Shown here one piece after another: positions 36,180 to 45,395 of a stretch of 64,000 bases of DNA; positions within the stretch are counted from its first letter, which is position 1, and each line of letters opens with the position of its first letter. The notes beneath the pieces are model-generated. The model was given only the letters and a program-made list of their open reading frames with translations, was not told where the DNA came from and searched no databases. The stretch spans positions 2,418,001 through 2,482,000 of the forward strand of contig NZ_JAUFQR010000001.1 in NCBI RefSeq assembly GCF_030409875.1, given 5' to 3'. The stretch is from Chryseobacterium tructae (GTDB taxonomy: Bacteria; Bacteroidota; Bacteroidia; Flavobacteriales; Weeksellaceae). The translations under genes were made by a program, and so were the position numbers.

Positions 36180-36338
36180 ATGAAAACTAAAAAAGTTTTA
36201 AAATTCTCAAAAGAGACTGTTGTTATACTGAATAATAAATCTAAGCAAGCGCTTATGGGTGGGCAACAGCAAAATGCTCTCTTTACTAAAATACATCCTA
36301 TAAGCGGATGTGTACAATGTGTTATTGATATCCAATAA
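36180..36338 (+). CDS. Class I lanthipeptide-type precursor 2
   Basis: A 52-residue precursor, too short for routine gene calls. The leader MKTKKVLKFSKETVVILNNK ends SKQALMGG. The 24-residue core starts with Gln and contains Thr and Ser (FTKIHPISG) followed by two Cys in GCVQC. The leader belongs to the KSKQ subgroup with copies 1, 6 and 9. The start is fixed by alignment with the other eight copies. Confidence 0.82.
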   Translation: MKTKKVLKFSKETVVILNNKSKQALMGGQQQNALFTKIHPISGCVQCVIDIQ

Positions 36339-36392
36339 TTTATCTAATTACAGAAATTATTAACAAATATTTCATCTTAAAATCCTTACGCT

Positions 36393-36563
36393 ATGAAAGC
36401 TAAAAAGCAATTAAAATTCTCAAAGGAAACAATCCTTTTTTTGGATAACACAGCAAAGAAATCTATTAACGGCGGAAATGACCGTCTCAATGCTAGAAGT
36501 ACTCCATATTGTATTACAGGAGAAGCGTCTTGCTGGGTTCAATGCATTAATAAAGAAGGATAA
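36393..36563 (+). CDS. Class I lanthipeptide-type precursor 3
   Basis: A 56-residue precursor, the longest of the nine. The leader MKAKKQLKFSKETILFLDNT ends AKKSINGG. The 28-residue core starts with Asn; STPYC, TGEASC and CWVQC give three Cys, each with a Ser or Thr two to four residues before it. Its leader pairs with copy 5 (MKAKKQ, AKKS, NGG), so these two arose from a recent duplication. The 5' flank ATCCTTACGCT before the ATG resembles those of the other copies. Confidence 0.82.
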   Translation: MKAKKQLKFSKETILFLDNTAKKSINGGNDRLNARSTPYCITGEASCWVQCINKEG

Positions 36564-36614
36564 ATTTCACGATCAAAACTTCTAAACAAACTTAATCTTA
36601 AAATATAAAACATT

Positions 36615-36770
36615 ATGAAAACTAAAAAAACATTAAAATTCTCAAAAGAAACGGTTATTCTTTTAGATAGTACTTCTAAAAAAACTGTAAAAGGCGGTAA
36701 CCAAAATAACTATGCAAATAGTGTTATAAAATGTCTATTTACTGATGGTTGCTATACAAAAGCGTGCTAA
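36615..36770 (+). CDS. Class I lanthipeptide-type precursor 4
   Basis: A 51-residue precursor. The leader MKTKKTLKFSKETVILLDST ends SKKTVKGG. The 23-residue core starts with Asn and has a regular pattern, SVIKC, TDGC and TKAC: three Cys each preceded by a Ser or Thr at a distance of two or three intervening residues. This is the clearest lanthionine-ring layout of the array. Its closest relative is copy 7. Confidence 0.83.
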   Translation: MKTKKTLKFSKETVILLDSTSKKTVKGGNQNNYANSVIKCLFTDGCYTKAC

Positions 36771-36796
36771 AAAATTAATCTTAAAATTATTACGCT

Positions 36797-36955
36797 ATGA
36801 AAGCTAAAAAGCAATTAAAATTCTCAAAAGAAACCATCATTCTTTTGGATAATACAGCAAAGAAATCTCTTAATGGTGGAAATCACCAATTGAACCCTGC
36901 TGCAAGTAACCCTCCAGTTTGTGTTACTGGACGCATATCTGAATGTTGGTGTTAG
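36797..36955 (+). CDS. Class I lanthipeptide-type precursor 5
   Basis: A 52-residue precursor. The leader MKAKKQLKFSKETIILLDNT ends AKKSLNGG. The 24-residue core starts with Asn, is Pro-rich (LNPAASNPPVC) and ends in SECWC, with three Cys, two Ser and one Thr. It is related to copy 3 by leader, but the core is different, which shows that cores evolve faster than leaders. It starts only 26 bases after copy 4. Confidence 0.82.
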   Translation: MKAKKQLKFSKETIILLDNTAKKSLNGGNHQLNPAASNPPVCVTGRISECWC

Positions 36956-37049
36956 CTATACAATAAGGGAACCTTTCCCTTTTTCCTTAACTAAAGACCT
37001 GTACCTGCAAAGAGCAGAGGACAGAACTTAATCTTAAAATTATTACGTT

Positions 37050-37187
37050 ATGAAAACTAAAAAAACATTAAAATTCTCAAAAGAGACGGTTATCGTTTTA
37101 GACCATAAATCTAAGCAGACCATTATGGGAGGAAATCAGGAGCAAAAAAGAACTATAGTTACCTGTAATGGGCCACGTTGTGTTTAA
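37050..37187 (+). CDS. Class I lanthipeptide-type precursor 6
   Basis: A 45-residue precursor, the shortest of the nine. The leader MKTKKTLKFSKETVIVLDHK ends SKQTIMGG. The 17-residue core starts with Asn and has two Thr and two Cys (RTIVTCNGPRC). The leader belongs to the KSKQ subgroup. The 5' flank TCTTAAAATTATTACGTT is almost the same as before copies 5 and 9. Confidence 0.82.
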   Translation: MKTKKTLKFSKETVIVLDHKSKQTIMGGNQEQKRTIVTCNGPRCV

Positions 37188-37233
37188 CTATTTATATAAA
37201 TAATCAAAATATTTCAACTTAAAATTAAACGTT

Positions 37234-37383
37234 ATGAAAACTAAAAAAACATTAAAATTTTCAAAAGAAACGGTTATTCTTTTAGATAATACTTCTAAGA
37301 AAGCTGTAAAAGGCGGAAACCTAAATAATTCAGTAGCTATACAATGTGAATATACTAGGCCATGCAATACAAGAAAATGCTAA
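37234..37383 (+). CDS. Class I lanthipeptide-type precursor 7
   Basis: A 49-residue precursor. The leader MKTKKTLKFSKETVILLDNT ends SKKAVKGG. The 21-residue core starts with Asn; SVAIQC, TRPC and TRKC repeat the Ser/Thr-to-Cys spacing seen in copy 4, so the two may form the same ring pattern with different side chains. The start is set by alignment with the other copies. Confidence 0.83.
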   Translation: MKTKKTLKFSKETVILLDNTSKKAVKGGNLNNSVAIQCEYTRPCNTRKC

Positions 37384-37418
37384 ACAATACTTGTTATTAA
37401 TCTTAAAATACTTACGTT

Positions 37419-37583
37419 ATGAAAACTAAAAAAACATTAAAATTCTCAAAAGAAACGGTTACTATTCTAGAAGATAAGTCTGGAAAAAGTATAAAAGGTG
37501 GACAACTACAACATGTTTTATGGACAAGGTTAAGTGAGTGTGTAGGATGTATTTCAGCTGTAGGCTGTACTAATTATAAATAA
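37419..37583 (+). CDS. Class I lanthipeptide-type precursor 8
   Basis: A 54-residue precursor. The leader MKTKKTLKFSKETVTILEDK ends SGKSIKGG and is the most divergent of the nine. The 26-residue core starts with Gln and contains TRLSEC, GC and SAVGC, giving three Cys with two Thr and two Ser. It is the only copy with a Trp-Thr-Arg segment. The start is set by alignment. Confidence 0.82.
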   Translation: MKTKKTLKFSKETVTILEDKSGKSIKGGQLQHVLWTRLSECVGCISAVGCTNYK

Positions 37584-37614
37584 TTAAAATATCTAATCTT
37601 AAAATTATTACGCT

Positions 37615-37758
37615 ATGAAAACTAAAAAATCTTTAAAATTCTCAAAAGAGACTGTTATTGTGTTAAACCATAAATCTAAACAAACTATTATGGGTGGACA
37701 ACAGGCTGAAATCAATAATCTTGTTGCGACAAGTAAGCATATACAGTGTCTAGTGTAA
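37615..37758 (+). CDS. Class I lanthipeptide-type precursor 9
   Basis: A 47-residue precursor, the last of the array. The leader MKTKKSLKFSKETVIVLNHK ends SKQTIMGG. The 19-residue core starts with Gln and has a single Cys (TSKHIQC), so it can form only one ring. A terminator hairpin follows about 80 bases later, before the modification enzymes. Confidence 0.8.
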   Translation: MKTKKSLKFSKETVIVLNHKSKQTIMGGQQAEINNLVATSKHIQCLV

Positions 37759-37840
37759 TGGTCAACTTGATGATAAGATATTTTCATCTGAAAAGTATGA
37801 TCTAAAAGTAAACAATACAAATGTCAATTATAAACCATTG

Positions 37841-37867
37841 AGAGGCTGTTTTTAGCAGCCTCTTTTA
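37841..37867 (+). terminator. Terminator between precursor array and modification genes
   Basis: The perfect 8-bp stem AGAGGCTG / CAGCCTCT with a 7-base loop is followed by TTTT. It lies 20 bases before lanC. Partial read-through would give many precursor transcripts per enzyme transcript. Confidence 0.8.
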
Positions 37868-37886
37868 CTGATTAATTTTAAAAAAA

Positions 37887-39083
37887 ATGGAACAAATCAT
37901 AAACATTACCGATGAAAAACAAAACGAAATTGAAAGTTTGCTATTGCAGATTGCCAAAAGAATTGTTGAAAAAAATAAAAGTATAGACCTTGGTTTATTT
38001 TCAGGTTCAATGGGAGAGATTCTGTTTTTACATGAATACTCAAAAATAAATCATCATTATCAAAAATATATTCCAGACCATATTGACCATTTGTTTGAAT
38101 CTATAGAAAAGGGAAATGTTTTCCATAGTTACTGTTCAGGTTTGGCAGGGGTTTGCCTGGGGATAGATTATATAGAATCCGAAACCAATCCAGAGTATGA
38201 ACGTTTTGATTTTGTAGATGATCAGATTCACAACTGGTTGATCAGCCAGCTTGATTCTTGCATCAAAGGAAAAGATTATGATTTTTTGCATGGCGCTGTA
38301 GGAATAGGGTTTTATTTTCTTGAAAGATATAAATCCGGAGATCACGCTTTAAAAAAAGCATTACATCAGCTGTTAGAGTTCCTGAACGATTCTGCCATAC
38401 GGGAGAATGACAAAATTAAATGGAAGAATGAAAGCCAGGAAGTAAATATCTCAATGTCTCATGGGATGGTAAGTATCATTCTGTTTGTATTGGAAGTATA
38501 CAAAGCTGATTTTCAAACAGAATATAATCTTTCGCAATTGATACAAGGGGCGGTTCGTTTTATTTTAGCACAGGAAATTGATCCTACTGTTTATCATTCT
38601 TATTATCCTTATACTTCCATTGAAAATGAAAAAGAAAATTTAAAAGGAAGCAGGTTGTCCTGGTGCTACGGAGATTTAGGGATTGCGGTCATGCTGAGAA
38701 AAGTCTCAGAAGTTTTTAACAATAATTTATGGATGGAAAAATCTACAGAAATATTAGAGTTTTCTACCCTAAGAACAGATTCAAGTATCAGGGTTGTGGA
38801 TGCTGGGATATGTCATGGGAGTTCCGGTGTAGCACTCATGTTCTATAATGAATTTTTACAAACAGGAAATGAAAAATACGCTGAAGCAGCTAAATATTGG
38901 ATGGATATAACATTTGATTTTTATAAAGAAGATCCCGAAAATTTCTCAAGAGTAGCTTATGATCCTCTTAATAAGGGATATACTGCTAAGGAATGCTTTT
39001 TAGAGGGAACTTCCGGAGTTGGGTTAGTCTTGCTGTCAATGAGAGATGGTAAAACAGATTGGTTAAAATTTTTATTACTATAA
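37887..39083 (+). CDS. Lanthionine synthetase C-family cyclase (LanC)
   Basis: A 398-residue LanC-like alpha-toroid protein, close to the size of NisC. Zinc ligands are present: Cys260 in SWCYGDLG, and Cys309-His310 in GICHGSSG. His192 in SMSHGMV corresponds to the catalytic His of NisC, and the repeat glycine motifs FLHGAVGIGFYF and EGTSGVGLVLLS are in place. It should catalyse Michael addition of core-peptide Cys to dehydroalanine or dehydrobutyrine in the cytoplasm. It lies between the precursors and LanB; LanB starts 10 bases after its stop. Confidence 0.9.
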   Translation: MEQIINITDEKQNEIESLLLQIAKRIVEKNKSIDLGLFSGSMGEILFLHEYSKINHHYQKYIPDHIDHLFESIEKGNVFHSYCSGLAGVCLGIDYIESETNPEYERFDFVDDQIHNWLISQLDSCIKGKDYDFLHGAVGIGFYFLERYKSGDHALKKALHQLLEFLNDSAIRENDKIKWKNESQEVNISMSHGMVSIILFVLEVYKADFQTEYNLSQLIQGAVRFILAQEIDPTVYHSYYPYTSIENEKENLKGSRLSWCYGDLGIAVMLRKVSEVFNNNLWMEKSTEILEFSTLRTDSSIRVVDAGICHGSSGVALMFYNEFLQTGNEKYAEAAKYWMDITFDFYKEDPENFSRVAYDPLNKGYTAKECFLEGTSGVGLVLLSMRDGKTDWLKFLLL

Positions 39084-39093
39084 ATTACTATAT

Positions 39094-41303
39094 ATGAAAA
39101 AAGAATATTCAGTATCAGATCGGTTTATCCTTCGATATCCGTTTGTTTCTTTTAGATATGATAATGGTTGGGAGCTGGATGATATTTATGATTGTAAAGA
39201 ATTTGCTCCCTCTTTATGGGTGGCTTCTCCGGTATTGTCAGAAGAATTGCAAAAATGTAAAGAAGGGAAAATAAAGGACGAAAAATCAATAGAAAAAATT
39301 AATATCTCATTATATAAATACTGGAGCAGAATAAGATCCAGATCCACCCCCTTTGGATTATTCTCCGGAGTATCTTTAGGAAAAATAGATCACCATGACA
39401 ATATTGTTTTTAGTGAAGAAGCGCATTCCAAAATCAGGATGGATATGAAATATCTATATGATGTTTTTATCTATCTCAAAGATCTTCCGGAAGTAAGGAA
39501 AAGTACCTTATTTTATGTCAATGATAGTATTCATCCTTTTGATAAAAAGTTTCGTTTCATAGAAAAGAAATATATAAAAGAGGCAATCAAATATGTAATC
39601 TCAGTTACCGATAGAAGCCTCGCCTTGAAAAAAATCTTATCATCAGCCCAAAATGGAATCAGTTATCAGGATATTGTAAATATTCTTGTGACAGAAGGTT
39701 ACGATGAAGATGAAAGCCTGTATGAATATATTGATAATATCATTGATTCTCAAATTTTAATAAGCGAATTGGAACCTACTTTAATCGGTGGGGATTATTT
39801 AGAAAAAATTCTGAAAACATTTGAAAAAAGAAATATAGATCATGAAATCTATGCTCAGCTGAAGCAGTTAAAATCTCAATTGGATCAATTGAATCAACGA
39901 AATTCTTTGATAGAAGTAGAAGATGTTATAAACATAGAGAAGTTGGTTGAGAATATTAATATCCCTTTTGACAGGAAATTTCTGGTTCAGATTGATTCCT
40001 CCAGAAAGCTTCAGTCTTCCTCCTTGAGTAAAGATCATACCCATGAATTACTGGGTGCCGTCTCTTTTCTTTTAAAACTAGGAATGGAGATGCGTGAAAA
40101 TACGTACCTCAATGCTTTTAAAAATGATTATTCAGAAAAATATGAAACAGAAGAAATCCCCCTTCTCCAGGCACTTGATCCTGAAGTAGGAATTGGATAT
40201 CCCGTGACTAAAGCGCAGGAAAAGATTATAATAATTCTTTAATAGGAAATTTCTTACTTGTAAACCCGTTGGCTCCAAAAGAACAAAAAAAAGGAGATCG
40301 GATACAAGATGTTATCATTGAAAAAATAATGAAAGCAAAAGAAGAACAAGAGGAAGAAATTGTGATTTCAAAAGAAGATTTTACATTTTTAGATTCTGAA
40401 AAACCTGTTGAAATGCCACCTATGATGAATACAATGTTTGAGGTTATTAATGATCCCAATAATAATCAAATGCTTCATTTACAGCTTCTAGGGAGTGGAT
40501 CCGGAGCGAAATTAATGAGCCGGTTTTCACGTCTTGATCAGGATATTGAAGAATATGTGCAGCAATTGATCAAAACAGAGCAAGAGCAAAGTAGTACAGA
40601 ATTGGTAGAATTATCTCATCTGTCCGAGGCTCCAAGAGTAGGGAATATTTCTATAAGACCAAGATTGACTCAGTACGAAATTACATGTCTTTCTCATTCA
40701 GATTTGGATCAAAAATTTGTTATTCCTTTGTCGGATATTATGGTATCAGTGCAGCATGATAAGATTGTTCTCAAATCAAAAAAACTGAAAAAAGAAATTC
40801 TGCCTATCCTTACTACGGCCCACAACTATGGATCTTCCTCTTTTGCGGTGTATAAATTTTTATGTGATCTGCAGCAACAGGATTTTCTTTTCAAAGGAAT
40901 TGTACTCGACTCAAGCTTTGATGTTAATCTTAATTATATTCCACGAATCAGATATAAAAATACAATTTTACGACTGGCAAGCTGGAAGATTGTAAAAGCT
41001 GAACTTACCAATATTCTTGAAGAAGGTACCGGCCTGACTACAAAGCGAACGATCATTGCCCAATGGATGAAAGAGAGAAATATACCCCGTTATATTCTTA
41101 TTGCAGAAAACGATAATGAGATGTTTGTTGATTTTCATAATAATCATAGCATCAATGTTTTTTTGTCAATATTGAAACGCCAAGAAAAGTTGAATATCAC
41201 AGAATTCTTATTCAATGATGAAACAGCAATTGTAAGAGATAGCTCAGGAAACCCTTATAGAAATCAAATTATTCTTCCCTTATTTAAAAATCATGAAGAC
41301 TAG
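39094..41303 (+). pseudogene. Lantibiotic dehydratase LanB, glutamylation domain, frameshifted in this sequence
   Basis: This encodes the N-terminal (glutamylation) part of a class I LanB, which activates Ser/Thr of the core with glutamate from glutamyl-tRNA. The first frame, ending at 40242, has the hallmark RIRSRSTPFGLFSGVSLG (TPFGLF at 85-90) and ends in EVGIGYP. The second frame continues with NPLAPKEQKKGDR to 41303. Adding one A to the AAAA at 40220-40223 joins them as QEKDYNNSLIGNFLLVNP, giving about 736 residues. I therefore read the break as a missing base. The elimination domain is a separate gene that overlaps the end by 11 bases. Confidence 0.87.
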
Positions 41304-42228
41304 AAAATACGCACCAGGTTCAGAATGGCTGTATTTTAAAATCTATACAGGCTATAAAACGGCAGATGAGTTATTATTGAATAAGATATATCCTTTAATT
41401 CTTGATCTGAAACGAAAACAATATATCAACCAATTCTTTTTTATAAGGTATTCAGACCCGCATTTTCATATAAGGGTTAGAGTGCACATTACAAAAGCAG
41501 AATATCTGGGTATCATCATGGGACTTTTCAATCAAAAATTATCCCGACTGCTGAAAAACAATGTGATATGGAAAATTCAGATAGATACTTATAGTCGCGA
41601 AATAGAACGATACAATCTTCATTTGATTGATCATGCAGAATCTTTTTTTCATATCGACAGTGATTATATTATCAAAATCCTGAAAACTATTAACAATCAA
41701 TTGGCTCATAATGAAGATGTAAAATGGATAATCGGATTGAGACTCATTGATGATACCCTTAATTTATTCTGTAAAGAAACCCATGAAAAATTGAAAATCA
41801 TGACCATGATGAGCGATAGTTTTAAAAAAGAATTTGGATTTGATATGTATAATTCCAAGCAATTTAATGAGAAATACAGGGAAAATAAAACAAAAATAGA
41901 TGCTGTTTTATCCGGTGTAGATCTTATTGATAGCCAGAGTTATGATAGTCTATATCTTATTTGTAAGAAAAGGAATAAAGAATTGGTACCCATTGTATCA
42001 TTAATACAAAAAATTCAATCAGAAAAACGACTGAATTTCCATATTGTAACAGATCTTATCCACATGACACTTAATCGATTAATTCCTGCTGAGAACAGAT
42101 TACATGAGCTTATCTTGTATGATTTTGTTAAAAGATATTATATCGGAATTACGGCAAGAAAAAAGAATGATAAAAGCACAGCCAGAGCCACAGTAGAAGA
42201 ACTGAGTAGACAGGAGATTGCTTCATGA
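41293..42228 (+). CDS. SpaB_C-type thiopeptide/lantibiotic elimination protein
   Basis: A 311-residue stand-alone version of the LanB C-terminal (SpaB_C) domain. It opens with the family signature APGSEWLYFKIYTGYKTADE, followed by QFFFIRYSDPHFHIRVRVH, where the Arg and His residues are typical of the elimination site, and VIWKIQIDTYSREIERYN. In class I systems this domain removes glutamate to leave dehydroalanine or dehydrobutyrine. The ATG overlaps the last codons of LanB by 11 bases, so the two are translationally coupled. The split is natural rather than a frameshift, since each frame starts and ends well. Confidence 0.87.
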   Translation: MKTRKYAPGSEWLYFKIYTGYKTADELLLNKIYPLILDLKRKQYINQFFFIRYSDPHFHIRVRVHITKAEYLGIIMGLFNQKLSRLLKNNVIWKIQIDTYSREIERYNLHLIDHAESFFHIDSDYIIKILKTINNQLAHNEDVKWIIGLRLIDDTLNLFCKETHEKLKIMTMMSDSFKKEFGFDMYNSKQFNEKYRENKTKIDAVLSGVDLIDSQSYDSLYLICKKRNKELVPIVSLIQKIQSEKRLNFHIVTDLIHMTLNRLIPAENRLHELILYDFVKRYYIGITARKKNDKSTARATVEELSRQEIAS

Positions 42229-42273
42229 TACCCCTGTGAAAATCAAAATGGCTTGTCGCTAAATAAATTCAAT

Positions 42274-42300
42274 AGAAACGGGCTTTAGCCCGTTTTTCAA
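42274..42300 (+). terminator. Intrinsic terminator closing the lanthipeptide cluster
   Basis: The stem AAACGGGC / GCCCGTTT with a TTTA loop is followed by TTTTCA. A related GGCTTTAGCC motif, a common flavobacterial intergenic repeat, recurs about 20 bases later. Confidence 0.75.
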
Positions 42301-42437
42301 TAATAAACCATCCATTGGCTTTAGCCAAAACCTATAAACAGTATTATTGTAAATATGATGATGGTATTCAACAAAACAAAGTCTTGTTATGAAAATTTTA
42401 ACCCTTTCAAAATGAAAAAAAATCCATAAAAATTCCG

Positions 42438-42445
42438 TAATTTTG
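42438..42445 (+). promoter_or_regulatory. -7 promoter box for uvrA
   Basis: TAATTTTG matches TAnnTTTG and lies 35 bases before the ATG at 42481. Confidence 0.5.
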
Positions 42446-42480
42446 CACGTCGTGATTTTCAGGCAAAGTCACTCCAAATT

Positions 42481-45311
42481 ATGAGCAAATCAACAGAATA
42501 TATAGAAGTTTACGGAGCACGTGAACACAATCTAAAGAATATTAATGTTAAAATTCCACGCAACGAACTGGTAGTAATTACCGGACTTTCCGGGAGTGGT
42601 AAATCTTCATTGGCCTTTGATACTATTTTTGCAGAAGGTCAACGTCGTTATATAGAAACATTCTCTGCTTATGCCCGTCAGTTTTTAGGAGGATTGGAGC
42701 GTCCGGATGTAGATAAAATTGAAGGACTTTCACCCGTAATTGCCATTGAGCAGAAAACAACCAATAAAAACCCACGTTCTACCGTAGGAACGGTTACAGA
42801 GCTGTATGACTTCCTGCGTCTTTTGTATGCAAGAGTTTCAGATGCTTATTCATTGTCTACCGGACAAAAATTGGTAAGTTATACTGAAGATCAAATCCTT
42901 GATACGATTAAAGAAAACTACAAAGGCGAAAAAATCATGCTGTTGGCACCTGTTGTCCGTTCCAGAAAAGGACATTATCACGAGCTTTTCGTCCAGATGG
43001 CTAAAAAAGGATATGGCCAGGCAAGAATTGACGGTGAATTACAGGATATTGAATATGATTTAAAACTTGACCGTTATAAAACCCACGACATTGATATTGT
43101 GATCGATCGTTGGATTATTGGAGAAAGTGCCTCCGAAGGAAGGATGGAAAAATCTCTGCGTACTGCAATGGAAATGGGCGAGGGAATCATCGGAATTCAG
43201 AAATTGGGAAGTACAGATATTGAATATTTCTCCAAAAACCTGATGGATGCCGAAACAGGTCATTCCCTGGCATTACCGGAACCGAATACATTCTCTTTCA
43301 ACTCTCCAAAAGGAAGCTGCCCGGCCTGTAAAGGATTGGGAACGATCAAAAAGATCAATACAGATTACTTTATCGATAATCCGAAACTATCCATCAATCA
43401 GGGAGGTTTATTACCGTTAGAAGATATCAAATCTAATAAATGGATTCTGGCTCAGATTAAAAATATCCTTGAGATCTTCGGATTGGGAATGACAACACCA
43501 TTACAGGATATTCCGGAAGAAGCATTGGACTATATTTATAATGGATGTCATAAAGAATTCAATAAAGACCTGAAATATGCAGGAATCACCAAGAAGATCA
43601 AAATCAGTTTTGATGGATTGATTGCTTTCATGGAAGAAATTATTGATGAAAGAGAATCTTATGAAGCTATTTGCTGGAAAGACATTTCACTACAGAAGAA
43701 ACATGTCCGGAATGTGGTGGAACTCGTCTTCAGCCATCAAGTTTGAGCTTTAAAATCGACGGAAAGAATATTGCTGAGGTCAATGGTTTAAGTTTAGCAG
43801 ATTTAAAAGAATGGCTGGCAGATGTTAAAGATAAATTCTCTGAGAAAAATAAAATTATCGCTCATGAGATTCTAAAGGAAATTGAAACCAGACTTCAGTT
43901 TCTATTGGATGTAGGGTTGGATTATCTAAGTTTAAGCAGAAGTTCAAAAACCCTTTCAGGAGGAGAATCACAAAGGATTCGTTTGGCAACACAGATCGGA
44001 TCTCAGCTTGTGAATGTATTATATATTCTGGATGAACCAAGCATCGGGCTTCACCAGAGAGATAATGAAAGACTGATTCATTCCTTAAAGAACCTTAGAG
44101 ATATCGGGAACTCTGTTTTAGTAGTAGAACACGATAAAGACATGATTCTGGAAGCTGATGAGGTGCTGGATATTGGGCCAAGAGCCGGAAAATTTGGAGG
44201 AGAAATCCTTTGGCAGGGAAAACCAAAAGATCTTCTGAAGGCAGATACCATTACCGCTCAGTATATTAATGGAAAAAGAAAAATTGAAATTCCGGCTGAA
44301 AGAAGAGCAGGAAGCGGAAAAAATATTGTTCTGAAGGGAGCAACTGGAAATAACCTGAAAAATGTAACACTGGATGTTCCCCTTGGAAAACTAGTTGTAG
44401 TAACAGGAATCTCAGGAAGTGGAAAATCATCTTTGATTAACGGAACATTATACCCAATCCTTAATAAGCATTTCTATAGAGCCGTTCAGGAACCTTTACC
44501 TTATAAAAAAATTGAAGGTCTTGATAATATTGATAAAATTGTAGATGTAGATCAGACGCCAATCGGAAGAACGCCCCGTTCAAATCCAGCGACGTATACC
44601 GGAATGTTTACAGACATTAGAAACCTTTTTGCAGAATTGCCTGAAAGTAAAATTCGAGGCTACAAACCGGGAAGATTCTCATTTAACGTAAAAGGCGGAA
44701 GATGTGAAACCTGTCAGGGGGGAGGATTAAAAGTGATTGAAATGAACTTTCTTCCGGATGTATACGTTCACTGCGAAACCTGTAACGGAAAACGTTTCAA
44801 CAGAGAAACCCTTGAAGTTCGTTACAAAGGAAAATCTATTTCTGATGTATTGGATATGACGATTGATGAAGCCGTAGAATTTTTCCAGCCGATTCCAAAG
44901 ATCTTTGCCAAAGTAAAGACATTACAGGATGTAGGGTTGGGATACATTACGCTTGGACAGCAATCGACAACCCTTTCAGGAGGAGAGGCACAACGTATTA
45001 AGTTAGCAACTGAACTTTCCAAAAAGCAAACCGGAAATACCCTTTACATCCTTGATGAACCTACAACAGGATTGCACTTTGAAGATGTTAAGATCCTGAT
45101 GGATGCCATCAATCAATTGGTAGAACTTGGAAACTCATTCATTATTATCGAACACAATATGGATGTCATTAAACTTGCAGACCATATCATCGATGTAGGG
45201 CCGGAAGGAGGAAAATATGGTGGCCAGATTGTTGCACAAGGAACCCCTGAGGAAATAGTGAAGTCTAAGAAGAGCTTGACCGGAAAGTTTTTGAAGAGGG
45301 AATTGGAATAA
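42481..45311 (+). pseudogene. uvrA: Excinuclease ABC subunit A, frameshifted in this sequence
   Basis: The damage-recognition ATPase of nucleotide excision repair, about 943 residues, the normal length. The first Walker A is [16 protein letters not shown] near 25-40, the second is [19 protein letters not shown]. Zinc-binding Cys pairs are visible ([26 protein letters not shown] and CETCNGKRF), as are two ABC signatures, [13 protein letters not shown] and [13 protein letters not shown]. The frame breaks near 43670, where GCTATTTGCTGG should read GCTATTTTGCTGG; restoring one T gives [19 protein letters not shown]. As a core repair gene, it is probably intact in the organism. It is a single gene with its own -7 box. 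Confidence 0.93.
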
Positions 45312-45333
45312 AATAGATTAGTTTACCTATACA

Positions 45334-45364
45334 AAAGAATTTGCGAAAGCAGATTCTTTTTTTA
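45334..45364 (+). terminator. Intrinsic terminator after uvrA
   Basis: The imperfect stem AAAGAATTTGC / GCAGATTCTTT (one mismatch) with a GAAA tetraloop is followed by a T-run. Confidence 0.75.
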
Positions 45365-45395
45365 TTTTTATCCCAGCCAAATCAAACATTTAATC

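Noticed and set aside
35917..37758. CRISPR-like periodic repeat
   Set aside because: The repeats at roughly 180-260 base spacing are coding leaders of nine short genes, not short direct repeats with fixed spacers.
41293..41303. Frameshift joining LanB to the SpaB_C protein
   Set aside because: Both frames have proper ends here and overlap in the usual coupled manner, unlike the real break at 40220.
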